From: Microbacterium sp. Clip185
Lineage (GTDB): Bacteria; Actinomycetota; Actinomycetes; Actinomycetales; Microbacteriaceae
DNA length: 64,000 nt
Assembly (NCBI RefSeq): GCF_028743715.1
Contig: NZ_CP117996.1
Coordinates: forward strand, 1,860,001 to 1,924,000
Direction: 5' to 3'
Made by a program: the position numbers and the translations under genes. Under the pieces are notes generated by a model. It worked only from the letters and a program-made list of their open reading frames with translations, was not told where the DNA came from and searched no databases. Positions 44,041 to 51,755 of this stretch are shown piece by piece (positions within the stretch are counted from its first letter, which is position 1; every line of letters begins with the position of its first letter).

Positions 44041-44922
44041 TCAGAGCGGTTTGCCGCCCGTGACCGGCAGAACGGCGGCGCTGACGTAGCGCGCCGCATC
44101 CGAGGCGAGGTACACATAGGCTCCAGCGAGTTCGGCGGGCTGCCCGGCGCGACCCAACGGCGTATCCGTGCCGAACGTCTCGATACGCTCCGCGTCCCAG
44201 CCGGTGCCGGGGATCAAAGGTGTCCACACCGGTCCTGGCGCGACCGCGTTGACACGAATCCCGCGGGGCCCGAGCTCCTCGGCGAGGGCCTTCACGAAGG
44301 CGACCTGCGCCGCCTTCGTCATGGCGTAGTCGATCAGCGACGGCGAGGGCGAGAACGCCTGCACCGAGCTCGTGACAATGATCGACGCACCCTCCTCCAG
44401 AAGGGGCACCGCAGCACGCGCACCGGCGATCAGACCGACGAGGTTGGTGTCGAAGACCCGCTTCACGTCGTCGAGCGGGATCGTCTCGATGCTCTCGCGA
44501 TCGCGTTGGTATCCGGCGTTGAGCACCAGGAGGTCGAGACCTCCCAGCTGCTCATGCGCCTGCTCCACCATCTGCGTGGCTGCGTCCGTGTCGCGGATGT
44601 CCGCGGCGAGGGCGACGCCGCGCCGTCCGGCCTCCTCGATCCAGCGCACCGTCTCGGCGGCGTCGTCGGCTTCCTCCGGCAGATGGCCGATCGCGACGTC
44701 GGCGCCCTCGCGGGCGAACGCGATCGCCACTGCCCGCCCGATGCCGGAGTCGCCACCGGTGATGAGCGCGCGACGCCCGGTCAGCCGGCCGGTCCCGCGG
44801 TAGCTCTGCTCGCCGTGATCCGGCTGCGGATCCATGGGCGCGGTCTTCCCGGGTTGCGACTGCTCCTGCCAGGGGAATCCCTCGGATCCTTCACCCTCGC
44901 GCGGGTCGGCGGTCGTGTTCAT
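44041..44922 (-). CDS. SDR-family oxidoreductase (YhdF/YghA type)
   Basis: A 293-residue short-chain dehydrogenase with the 45-residue hydrophilic N-terminal extension (FPWQEQSQPG ... MDPQPDHGEQSYRG) that marks the YhdF/YghA/general-stress-protein subgroup. The cofactor motif is ITGGDSGIGRA at about residue 54, followed by NAGYQRD, the catalytic serine in VTSSVQAF, and Tyr-x3-Lys in DYAMTKAA. The substrate is unknown; relatives are linked to glucose/alcohol oxidation and stress. GAGGAC precedes the ATG at 44922. It is flanked on both sides by DUF7882 genes on the same strand. Confidence 0.87.
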   Translation of the reverse strand: MNTTADPREGEGSEGFPWQEQSQPGKTAPMDPQPDHGEQSYRGTGRLTGRRALITGGDSGIGRAVAIAFAREGADVAIGHLPEEADDAAETVRWIEEAGRRGVALAADIRDTDAATQMVEQAHEQLGGLDLLVLNAGYQRDRESIETIPLDDVKRVFDTNLVGLIAGARAAVPLLEEGASIIVTSSVQAFSPSPSLIDYAMTKAAQVAFVKALAEELGPRGIRVNAVAPGPVWTPLIPGTGWDAERIETFGTDTPLGRAGQPAELAGAYVYLASDAARYVSAAVLPVTGGKPL

Positions 44923-45056
44923 GATCGTCCTCTCGTCGTGGTCGGATACCTGCGGGCCATGCTGCGCGAGATGCGCGGCGACACCGAGGGCCTTGACATC
45001 CGACCGGGTGATCACCGAGGTCGCGCGAGCCGACGGACGGGACGAAACAACCGCGA

Positions 45057-45089
45057 AGCCCCGAACCGCAGCGAGGGCGGTCCGGGGCT
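45057..45089 (-). terminator. Probable terminator after DUF7882 copy 2
   Basis: Seven-base outer arms (AGCCCCG and CGGGGCT), a mismatch, then inner ACCGC/GCGGT. It is followed on the minus strand by a modest T-rich stretch (GGTTGTTTC). Confidence 0.6.
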
Positions 45090-45104
45090 ACGCGAGACGT
45101 TGGA

Positions 45105-45455
45105 TCAGGCGACCGAAGCGAGCTTGCGCTCGGTGGCGCCCTTCTGGATGCCGAAGTCGTCTTTCGTCAAATCGACGTGCATGCCCGCGCTCGATGCGGC
45201 CTGGTCCGCGAGCGTGCGCAGCGTCGCCGGGTCGAGTTGCTCGGGCTCGACGGAGTCGAAGACGAACCGCATCGGAATCGAGGGCTGCAGCCAAAGCGTC
45301 GAGCGACCCACGGGCTCACTCGGCGCGTGCACCCAGGAGAAAGTGAATGACTCGTTGCGACGCAGCTTGGTAGCCGCGACCACCTTGATGTGGCTCAACA
45401 GGCGGTCGGGAATGACGACGGCCTCCGTGTCAGCCCCGTAGTACAGCTTTCCCAT
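45105..45455 (-). CDS. DUF7882-family protein (copy 2)
   Basis: A 116-residue paralogue of the protein at 43590-43898. Shared landmarks are the N-terminal MGKLYYG, the basic KLRRNESFTFSW turn and the strand STLWLQPSIPMRFVFD. It has a longer C-terminal tail (KDDFGIQKGATERKLASVA). The ATG at 45455 is preceded by GGGAAGGGA; the longer upstream frame overlaps a separate small gene and is Arg-rich. Function unknown. A terminator hairpin follows at 45057-45089, so it is not co-transcribed with the SDR gene unless that hairpin leaks. Confidence 0.82.
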   Translation of the reverse strand: MGKLYYGADTEAVVIPDRLLSHIKVVAATKLRRNESFTFSWVHAPSEPVGRSTLWLQPSIPMRFVFDSVEPEQLDPATLRTLADQAASSAGMHVDLTKDDFGIQKGATERKLASVA

Positions 45456-45481
45456 GGTGTCCCTTCCCCTGAGTCGGTATG

Positions 45482-45649
45482 TCAGACGAGCGCGAGCGCG
45501 CTGAGCGCAACGGATGCGGAGGCGGCGACCACGCACGACGCGACGAACGCCACCTGCGACGCCGAACGCAACCCCCGACGCTGAAGCGGCACGAATGTCG
45601 AGCGTCGGCGCGAGGCATCCGAAGCCCACGCGGATGATGCAACAACCAT
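45482..45649 (-). CDS. 55-residue single-pass membrane peptide
   Basis: A small gene, easy to miss by length. The ATG at 45649 is preceded by AAGGGGGAG, one of the strongest ribosome binding sites in the window, and the frame ends with TGA at 45482. The first 30 residues are basic (ASRRRSTFVPLQRRGLRSAS), and the last 23 form one membrane helix (VAFVASCVVAASASVALSAL). No family is recognised. It lies 26 bases ahead of DUF7882 copy 2 on the same strand and is probably in its operon, sharing the divergent regulatory region with marR. Confidence 0.62.
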   Translation of the reverse strand: MVVASSAWASDASRRRSTFVPLQRRGLRSASQVAFVASCVVAASASVALSALALV

Positions 45650-45726
45650 GTCTCCCCCTTGCCGATACCTGCGACGATCCGGACTTTCGTCCGTCCCTCG
45701 GCTTCAATGTCGTTCTGAAGATGACG

Positions 45727-45792
45727 CTACCAGGTAGTTCGCGATTTTAGCTACACAGATGAGATATCCCTCATTTTAGTTACATAGCTAAA
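45727..45792. promoter_or_regulatory. AT-rich divergent regulatory region with MarR-type operators
   Basis: Contains CTACC-A-GGTAG (45727-45737), a half-site TTTAGCTAC (45746-45754) and TTTAGTTACATAGCTAAA (45775-45792), which is symmetric at 16 of 18 positions. The base composition is far more AT-rich than the surroundings. It controls the marR gene and probably the small-protein operon on the other strand. Confidence 0.6.
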
Positions 45793-45848
45793 TAAACCTC
45801 CAAGCCTGGCTAAGCTGTCCAGCGGTACTACCCGACCGACGGAGGACT

Positions 45849-46298
45849 ATGCGGATGTCCAGCGAAGCCGCCTCGACCTCGAAACTCTCGCGCGCCCTGA
45901 ACGCCTACTCGGCTGCCCGGAACGATGCGCTCGTCGCAGCGCGCAAAGACCTGCGCATCAGCGAAGTCGATGCCCGCGCGCTTCTCTTCGTCGTCGACAA
46001 CCCCGGCGTGCGCCCCTCCGCTCTTCGGGACTATCTGGGCATTACCTCCGCCGGAGTCACGTCCCTGGTCGATCGTCTCGTCGAGCGCGGACTGGCACGT
46101 CGCGAGTCGGATGCCGAGGACCGCCGCGGCAACCACATCACCGCGACAGTGGATCTGACCACCGAGCCGTGGTCGGCCCTGACCGAGTTCGACCGTCGCT
46201 TCGAACGGGCGGTGGAGATGAGCCTCGGCCCGCGCTCCGACGAGCTCGCCGCGCTCCTCACGCGCCTCACTGAGGAGAGCGTCGCGCAGAGCGTGTGA
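45849..46298 (+). CDS. MarR-family transcriptional regulator
   Basis: A 149-residue MarR protein: winged helix-turn-helix at about residues 55-115 (RPSALRDYLGITSAGVTSLV, wing DAEDRRGNHITATVD) and terminal dimerisation helices. The ATG at 45849 has GGAGG six bases upstream. The AT-rich dyads at 45727-45792 are the expected operators. No transporter is adjacent, unlike the MarR at 34254, so the targets are more likely the divergent small-protein/DUF7882 genes and itself. Convergent with the hypothetical gene at 46300. Confidence 0.87.
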   Translation: MRMSSEAASTSKLSRALNAYSAARNDALVAARKDLRISEVDARALLFVVDNPGVRPSALRDYLGITSAGVTSLVDRLVERGLARRESDAEDRRGNHITATVDLTTEPWSALTEFDRRFERAVEMSLGPRSDELAALLTRLTEESVAQSV

Positions 46299-46299
46299 G

Positions 46300-46644
46300 T
46301 CAAACGGCGAGGTTCGCCATGTACGCCTTCGACTTGGTCTGCAGGAAGGTGCACAGAGCCGAGACCATGGCGAGTTCCGTGGACAGACGGAAGGCGCCTG
46401 CCGCATCCAGCTGGAGGTCCGTGTCACGCGCCTCGAACGTCACGACCCACGTCGTCGAACCCGGCTCGACGGGCTGGATGTAGGTCACGGTCTGGGCGTT
46501 CATCAGGCGTACACCCACCAAGCCCGTGTCACTGCCGAACTCGCGGTCCTGCGGGATGACCTTCACCGTGCCGGCGATCGGGTATCCGAGTTCACGGAAC
46601 TCGCCGAGCCAGGACTCGAGCATCTCGAGGCTTCGAAACGGCAT
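46300..46644 (-). CDS. Hypothetical protein
   Basis: A 114-residue protein that I do not recognise. It looks like a compact alpha/beta domain: an amphipathic N-terminal helix (SLEMLESWLGEFRELGYP), several strands (ITGTV-like turn, VTYIQPVEPGSTTWVVTFEA) and a long C-terminal helix (LSTELAMVSALCTFLQTKSK). The ATG at 46644 is chosen because GGGAGGAAAG lies ahead of it; a further ATG 14 codons upstream lacks one. It ends two bases from the convergent marR gene. Downstream of the cold-shock gene but separated from it by a strong terminator. Confidence 0.66.
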   Translation of the reverse strand: MPFRSLEMLESWLGEFRELGYPIAGTVKVIPQDREFGSDTGLVGVRLMNAQTVTYIQPVEPGSTTWVVTFEARDTDLQLDAAGAFRLSTELAMVSALCTFLQTKSKAYMANLAV

Positions 46645-46740
46645 GGCACTTTCCTCCCGCGCATCCTCATGCACATCGTGCGTCATCGGGCGGACCCCGA
46701 AGCACATGCTCTCACGGATCCGAACCGGCCGAGTGCAGAC

Positions 46741-46773
46741 GAAGGCCCCCGCAGCCGTGCTGCGGGGGCCTTC
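46741..46773 (-). terminator. Terminator of the cold-shock gene
   Basis: Thirteen-base perfect arms (GAAGGCCCCCGCA and TGCGGGGGCCTTC) around a seven-base loop, 16 bases after the csp stop. Confidence 0.85.
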
Positions 46774-46788
46774 TGAGACGACGAATCG

Positions 46789-46992
46789 TCAGAGCGCGCG
46801 GATGTTCGCGGCCTGCATGCCCTTGGGGCCCTGCTCGGCGTCGAACTCGACCTTCTGGTCTTCGCGGAGCTCCTTGAAGCCGTTGCCAGCGATCGCGCTG
46901 AAGTGTGCGAAGAGATCGGCGGAGCCGTCATCGGGAGCGATGAAGCCGTAGCCCTTCTCGGAGTTGAACCATTTCACGGTGCCAGTGGCCAT
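46789..46992 (-). CDS. Cold-shock protein (CspA family)
   Basis: A 67-residue single-stranded nucleic-acid-binding OB fold. RNP1 is KGYGFI and RNP2 is DLFAHFSAI; the sequence [20 protein letters not shown] is the classic family start. It acts as an RNA chaperone, melting mRNA secondary structure in the cold or in stationary phase. The ATG at 46992 has AAGGAAAG upstream. The frame remains open for another 112 codons upstream, which is described separately; the family length and the ribosome binding site favour the short form as the main product. Confidence 0.94.
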   Translation of the reverse strand: MATGTVKWFNSEKGYGFIAPDDGSADLFAHFSAIAGNGFKELREDQKVEFDAEQGPKGMQAANIRAL

Positions 46993-47328
46993 CGTGTCTT
47001 TCCTTCTGTTGTTTTGGCCGCCGGGGCGACCGGGTGTGCCGTTCCTATGTCTACGGAACGGACGATGTGGGACGCGGAACTTGTCCGCGTGTTCGCGAGC
47101 GTATGCGGAAAACGTCCGTGCCGCTACCACGGCGACGAAAGCGTCCTCCTGCTCGGGGAAGACGCCGAGCAGCTCGCCGAGCGCGCTGTGGGCGATGTGG
47201 ACGGAATCGATCGACTCGACGAAACCGGCATACTCGCCGGCGATGGTGGCAACGAAGACACCGAGATCGGCCTGACGCCAGACGGGCGCGGTCGCGGTGT
47301 CAGGACCGCTGGGGATGGGGATAAACAC
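46993..47328 (-). other. In-frame open extension upstream of the cold-shock gene, possibly a small protein remnant
   Basis: The frame from a GTG at 47328 runs 112 codons without a stop straight into the cold-shock gene. The first 70 residues look like a real small domain ([20 protein letters not shown], then [18 protein letters not shown]); the last 40 are basic and low-complexity and cover the presumed csp leader. Options are a separate small protein that has lost its stop, a long N-terminal extension of the cold-shock protein, or chance in a GC-rich leader. From 47329 to 47508 I see nothing. Confidence 0.35.
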
Positions 47329-47508
47329 AAGAACTTTCAGGACTCGCGGATGCTACACGCGAGAAGGATCAAAGGCACCTGAGGTGCGGTTGCTTCAGTG
47401 GAGAAGAACATCGCTCTTCCATGAGCCGATTTCTTTTACTCACCTGCTGCCCCGGATGCGGGGTATCACCACTCTACCATCTACCCCGGCTCCGCGCACC
47501 GACAGGCG

Positions 47509-48741
47509 ATGCACCGGCTACATACAGCTCACGGCATGTGGGCGCGGTTAGCGTGGGCAACAGGCTTCGGCACTCGTCGGAGACACGCACCGACGGCCGA
47601 GGACGGCCGCCACACAGGACGGGCATCTCTCATCTCCGCCACGCTTGCATCCCCCCACGCAACACTCGGACCGATCCGCAAGACCTACGCTCGAAAAGAA
47701 GACTTCCCCCCGATCACGCGCGCCTACAGCCAGGTCTCGGAGGTGGTACGCGAGACGGGGCTCCTTCGACGCGCGCCCTGGTTCTACGCCGTCGTCGGAG
47801 CAGCCCTCGCGCTCGCGTTCGGCGGCGCCGTCACCGGCTTCATCCTCCTCGGCGACAGCTGGTTCCAGCTGTTGATCGCAGCCGCACTGGGGTTGATCTT
47901 CACCCAGGTGGCTTTCCTCGGCCACGAAGCAGCTCACCGTCAGATCCTCGCGACAGGCCCCGCCAACGACAGGCTCGCCCGTGTCCTCATCGGCATCGTC
48001 GGCACCAGCTACTCGTGGTGGGACTCCAAGCACAGCCGCCACCATGCGAACCCGAACCGGGTCGGCAAGGACCCGGACATCGAGCTCGACACGATCTCGT
48101 TCCTCGACGAGGATGCGGCCTCGGCCCGCGGTCTGCGGCGCCTCATCACACGCAAGCAGGGATGGTTCTTCTTCCCGCTGCTGACACTCGAAGGTCTGAA
48201 CCTGCACTTCTTGAGCGTGAAGCACCTGCTCTCGCGTGGACCGATCAAGGGCCGGGGCATCGAACTCGCCCTGATCGGTGCACGCTTCGCTGTCATCTTC
48301 GCCGCCGTCTTCCTCGTGTTGCCACTGGGTATGGCGTTCGCCTTCCTGGGTGTCATGTTCGCCGTCTTCGGCGTGTACATGGGTGCGTCGTTCGCTCCGA
48401 ACCACAAAGGCATGCCCATCATCGACCCGGACGCGAAGCTGGACTTCTTTTCCAAGCAGGTGCGCACCTCGCGCAACATCCGCGGCGGATGGTGGGCCAC
48501 GGCCCTCATGGGCGGGCTCAACTACCAGGTCGAGCACCACCTCTTCCCGAGCATGGCGCGCCCGCACCTGGCGAAGACCCGCGAGATCGTGCGGGACTTC
48601 TGCAGCGCCAACGACGTGCCCTACACGGAGACCTCGCTCGTGCGGTCGTACGCGATCGTGATCGAGTACCTCAACCGGGTGGGCCTTGCGGCCGGCGACC
48701 CCTTCGACTGCCCCGTGACAGCGCAATACCGCCGGGTCTGA
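47509..48741 (+). CDS. Acyl-CoA/fatty-acid desaturase
   Basis: A membrane di-iron desaturase of up to 410 residues, inserting a double bond in acyl chains to fluidise the membrane. The three histidine boxes are HEAAH, HSRHH and QVEHHLF. Four hydrophobic segments lie between (around residues 95-140 and 255-300). The first ~50 residues are basic and poorly family-like, so the start is uncertain: ATG at 47509, or ATG at 47536; the conserved part begins near KEDFPPITRAYSQV. The neighbouring cold-shock gene suggests a joint role in low-temperature adaptation, by inference. Confidence 0.87.
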   Translation: MHRLHTAHGMWARLAWATGFGTRRRHAPTAEDGRHTGRASLISATLASPHATLGPIRKTYARKEDFPPITRAYSQVSEVVRETGLLRRAPWFYAVVGAALALAFGGAVTGFILLGDSWFQLLIAAALGLIFTQVAFLGHEAAHRQILATGPANDRLARVLIGIVGTSYSWWDSKHSRHHANPNRVGKDPDIELDTISFLDEDAASARGLRRLITRKQGWFFFPLLTLEGLNLHFLSVKHLLSRGPIKGRGIELALIGARFAVIFAAVFLVLPLGMAFAFLGVMFAVFGVYMGASFAPNHKGMPIIDPDAKLDFFSKQVRTSRNIRGGWWATALMGGLNYQVEHHLFPSMARPHLAKTREIVRDFCSANDVPYTETSLVRSYAIVIEYLNRVGLAAGDPFDCPVTAQYRRV

Positions 48742-48869
48742 ATGATGTCGGAGGGGCGTGTCAGACTCATATCGGGTCGGACACCACTCACCGATCCTTA
48801 AGGTCCCACGCCGAGTGCCCCGGCGCCATAGGCCGCACGTGAGTGCGGCGAGCGGATGGTCGGCAGGCG

Positions 48870-50228
48870 ATGGCAGTTTCCGGGTTCGTCGGATTCAGCG
48901 ACGCGCATCAGGCGCGCCTCGCAGAGATCGCTCGCGCAGCGCGCGAGGCGGATGCGGCGCTGGCTGCGACACAGGCGCGCATGAGCCGCGTGCTCGCCGC
49001 GGCGGAGGACCTCGCCCGTGATGTCGCCTCCAGTGCGAGTGGGGCTGCGCGTGGTCGCGAGATGGCTCAGCGGTCGATAGCAGCGGAGATCGGGGCAGTC
49101 CTGCGACTGTCGGATCGCACCGTACAGCGGCGTATGGGTGCCGCTGCAGAGCTCGCCGACGACTATCCCGCGACGCTCGCGGCGTGGGAGGCGGGCCGCA
49201 TCCACGCGGGTCACGTACGAACGATCACCGACGCGGGGGCCGCGCTGCCGAGTGAGCGCCGCTCCGCCTTCGACGTGCGTGCGCTCGGAGTCTGCGAGAG
49301 CGAGACGCCAGGCAGAGCGCGACGGGTCCTGACGATGGTCGCCGAGCGGTTGCATCCCCGCTCGCTCACAGATCGCTATGTCGATGCCCGCGAGATGCGG
49401 GGCGTTTCCGTCGCACCGCTCGGCAACGGCATGAGCCACCTCGGCATCGACGCGCCCACCGTGCTGGTCGACGGCGCGTACGATCGTGCGACGCGAATGG
49501 CGCGCACCCTGATCGATCTGCGTGCCCAGGCGATCGCACGGGTGCGTGATGCACGCGCGACCGGCACCCCGATCGAACCCACCGACGAGATCCTGGCATC
49601 CGACGACCGCACCATGGAGCAGCTGCGCGCGGACATCATGGCCGACCTGCTCCTGACGGGTGACCCCGCGGTGGGCGCGGCGCTCCCGGGCGACGGCCCC
49701 GGCACGCTCGGTGCCATTCGCGCGCATGTCCAGGTGGTGGTGCCGGTGCTCACCCTGCTGACCGGCGACGGCGCGGCGGAGATCGCGGGACGGGAGCCCA
49801 TCGACGCCGAGACCGCCCGTCGCCTGGCCGGCGGTACGGGGGCATGGGACCGGATCCTCACCGATCCGCTGTCGGGGCGAACGCTCGGCAGCGATCGGCG
49901 CCTCGCACCGCCCGATCTGCGCCGCTGGGTGCAGGCCCGCGACCAGCACTGCCGCTTCCCGGGTTGCACGGTCCCCGCGATCCGCTGCGAGATCGATCAC
50001 GTGGTCGACTGGGCGAAGGGCGGCCGCACCGTCCCCGATAATCTGCAGGCGCTGTGTCAGCGCCATCACTCCATGAAGCAGTTCACGGGGTGGCGGGTGG
50101 CTCTGCGCGAGAGCGGCGTCGTGGCGTGGACCTCGCCCTTGGGAGAGACCTACACCGATGCTTCACCCGCACCCGCCGTCTCCTTCAGCGTCGACGAGCC
50201 GGAGCCCCCATGGGCAGACTCGGCGTGA
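48870..50228 (+). CDS. DUF222 domain / HNH endonuclease-signature protein
   Basis: A 452-residue protein typical of actinobacterial genomes, where many paralogues occur. The helical DUF222 domain fills residues about 10-330 (VLRLSDRTVQRRMGAAAELA is its helix-turn-helix-like part). The C-terminal HNH motif has zinc-type cysteines and histidines: RDQHCRFPGC, CEIDHVVDWAKGG and NLQALCQRHH. Mobile-element or repair roles have been suggested for the family, but the function is unproven. The ATG at 48870 is preferred to a GTG at 48843. No element ends are visible around it. Confidence 0.85.
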   Translation: MAVSGFVGFSDAHQARLAEIARAAREADAALAATQARMSRVLAAAEDLARDVASSASGAARGREMAQRSIAAEIGAVLRLSDRTVQRRMGAAAELADDYPATLAAWEAGRIHAGHVRTITDAGAALPSERRSAFDVRALGVCESETPGRARRVLTMVAERLHPRSLTDRYVDAREMRGVSVAPLGNGMSHLGIDAPTVLVDGAYDRATRMARTLIDLRAQAIARVRDARATGTPIEPTDEILASDDRTMEQLRADIMADLLLTGDPAVGAALPGDGPGTLGAIRAHVQVVVPVLTLLTGDGAAEIAGREPIDAETARRLAGGTGAWDRILTDPLSGRTLGSDRRLAPPDLRRWVQARDQHCRFPGCTVPAIRCEIDHVVDWAKGGRTVPDNLQALCQRHHSMKQFTGWRVALRESGVVAWTSPLGETYTDASPAPAVSFSVDEPEPPWADSA

Positions 50229-50253
50229 GAACCGGGGCCCTCATCGCGGGCCG

Positions 50254-51216
50254 TCAGGGACGAACGGGAAGAGTCGCGGAGAGTGCCTCGATCATCCCCG
50301 TGGGATCCTGCCCCACCGGGATGAGGACGACAGTGCTCGCGCCGGCGTCGTGACGCCGGCGGATGCCGGCCCGTACCTCGTCGACCGCGCCCGACAGCGT
50401 CAACTCAGACACCCACTCCGGAGGCAGTGTCTGGGTGAAGACGTCGACGGGGAGATCCGCCGCATGCTGCAGAAGTTCCTGCGCGTACGGCAGCGGGAGA
50501 ACATGGGGGCGCCAATCACTCTCGGCCAGCACGGCCAGCGCGGGTCGGACGATCTCCTGCGCCGCATCCGTCGTGTCGGCCACAGCCGCGAGATCGTAGG
50601 TGATCACGCGAGCCTCGACGTCGCCGATCTGCGCCAAGGCGTGAGCGATGTACTCGGGAGTGGCAGGCTCGGCGAGCACGACCCCGTCCGCGATCTCGCC
50701 GGCGGCAGCGAGCGACTTCGGCCCGCGCACGCCGAGCACGATCGGAGGAATGATGTCCGGGGTCTCGCTCAGCCGCAGCCCTCCGACCTCGACGTAGGTG
50801 CCGTGCTCCGGCGCCGGTGAGCCCTCCAGGAGCGCGCGGAGGGCGACGACGTACTCGCGGAGGAACGTCAGCGGCTTCTGCGGCCAGGCACCGACCGACG
50901 TCAGCCAGCCCGGCATGCCGTGACCGATGCCGACGACGAGGCGCCCAGGGTACAGCTGTGCGAGCGTGGCGATCTCCATCGCCGCGAAGGCGACGTTGCG
51001 CACGGCGGCGGGCAGGATCCCTACCCCGACCGTGATCCGCGAGGTCACCGCGAGCACAGACGCCGCTTGCGCGACTCCCCCGCGATATCCGAGATCTTCG
51101 ACCACCCACACCTCGTCGAAGCCCGCATCCTCAGCGCGCCGCGCGAAATCCAAGACCTCCGAGGCGGGCAGGTCCCGAGGGAGCATGATCCCGACGTTCT
51201 TCGTCGCTGACGGCAT
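50254..51216 (-). CDS. LLM-class flavin-dependent oxidoreductase
   Basis: A 320-residue TIM-barrel protein of the luciferase-like monooxygenase superfamily, F420- or FMN-dependent. The N-terminal strand-helix (VGIMLPRDLPASEVLDFA), RITVGVGILPAAVRN, and the glycine-rich GIGHGMPGWLTSVGAWPQKP are characteristic of the actinobacterial F420 group. The reaction and substrate are unknown. GGAGAG precedes the ATG at 51216. It is convergent with the DUF222/HNH gene, 25 bases apart, and stands alone. Confidence 0.85.
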   Translation of the reverse strand: MPSATKNVGIMLPRDLPASEVLDFARRAEDAGFDEVWVVEDLGYRGGVAQAASVLAVTSRITVGVGILPAAVRNVAFAAMEIATLAQLYPGRLVVGIGHGMPGWLTSVGAWPQKPLTFLREYVVALRALLEGSPAPEHGTYVEVGGLRLSETPDIIPPIVLGVRGPKSLAAAGEIADGVVLAEPATPEYIAHALAQIGDVEARVITYDLAAVADTTDAAQEIVRPALAVLAESDWRPHVLPLPYAQELLQHAADLPVDVFTQTLPPEWVSELTLSGAVDEVRAGIRRRHDAGASTVVLIPVGQDPTGMIEALSATLPVRP

Positions 51217-51322
51217 GAAGCTCTCCAGTCAGACCGCCATCACCCCAGCGGCGCGGTCTCCTCCACCCTAGGACACGGCGCGGTCGAGTTCCGCAGGCTC
51301 CGGGCGGTTTGCAGCGCCGACG

Positions 51323-51700
51323 TCAATGGTCGGAAGGCAACGAGAATGAGCCCCGCCGCCGATCTCGCAGCCTGAGCGCGGACACGGTGATCGCCGTTGC
51401 CCCAATGAGCGTCGGATATGCGCTGACGGAGGCGAACGCGATGCATTGAACGGGTCGAAGGGCGAGCCGTTCGATACCCACCCCACACGCGATGCGATAG
51501 CCACAGCGACCATGGCGAGAATGATCAAACCCGCGGTCAGACCCAAGACCGGCCATCGCCAGCCCGTGAGTGCGACCGCGACGGCGACGAGTCCGAGGGA
51601 GATGAGTGTCATCGGGTGGACCGAATAATCGCCGCCCCACGGGAGGTTCGCGAGCAGCGACGTCGCGTAGAGGATGAGAAAGAATGGAGCAGGGCTGCGA
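51323..51700 (-). pseudogene. Truncated, frameshifted membrane-protein remnant abutting ssrA
   Basis: Reading the minus strand from the ssrA terminator, one frame gives membrane-protein sequence with normal codon bias: FFLILYATSLLANLPWGGDY, then (51612 onward) MTLISLGLVAVAVALTGWRW and LTAGLIILAMVAVAIASRVG. Near 51440-51450 the sense passes to another frame, which continues AYPTLIGATAITVSALRLRD to a stop at 51323. No ATG, GTG or TTG precedes the first visible segment before the ssrA terminator. The gene therefore seems to have lost its 5' end exactly at the ssrA boundary and to carry a frameshift. The family is unknown. Confidence 0.55.
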
Positions 51701-51707
51701 AAGAAAA

Positions 51708-51729
51708 AGGCCGCCCCGAAGGACGGCCT
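51708..51729 (-). terminator. Rho-independent terminator of ssrA
   Basis: Minus-strand stem GGCCGTCC-TTCG-GGGCGGCC with a stable TTCG tetraloop and TTTTTCTTT after it. Confidence 0.9.
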
Positions 51730-51755
51730 CTCTCACTCGCTCGAGCGACAAGGGT

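Noticed and set aside
48870..50228. Mobile group I intron or insertion sequence around the HNH gene
   Set aside because: No terminal inverted repeats, target duplications or interrupted host gene; DUF222/HNH proteins are ordinary chromosomal genes in actinobacteria.
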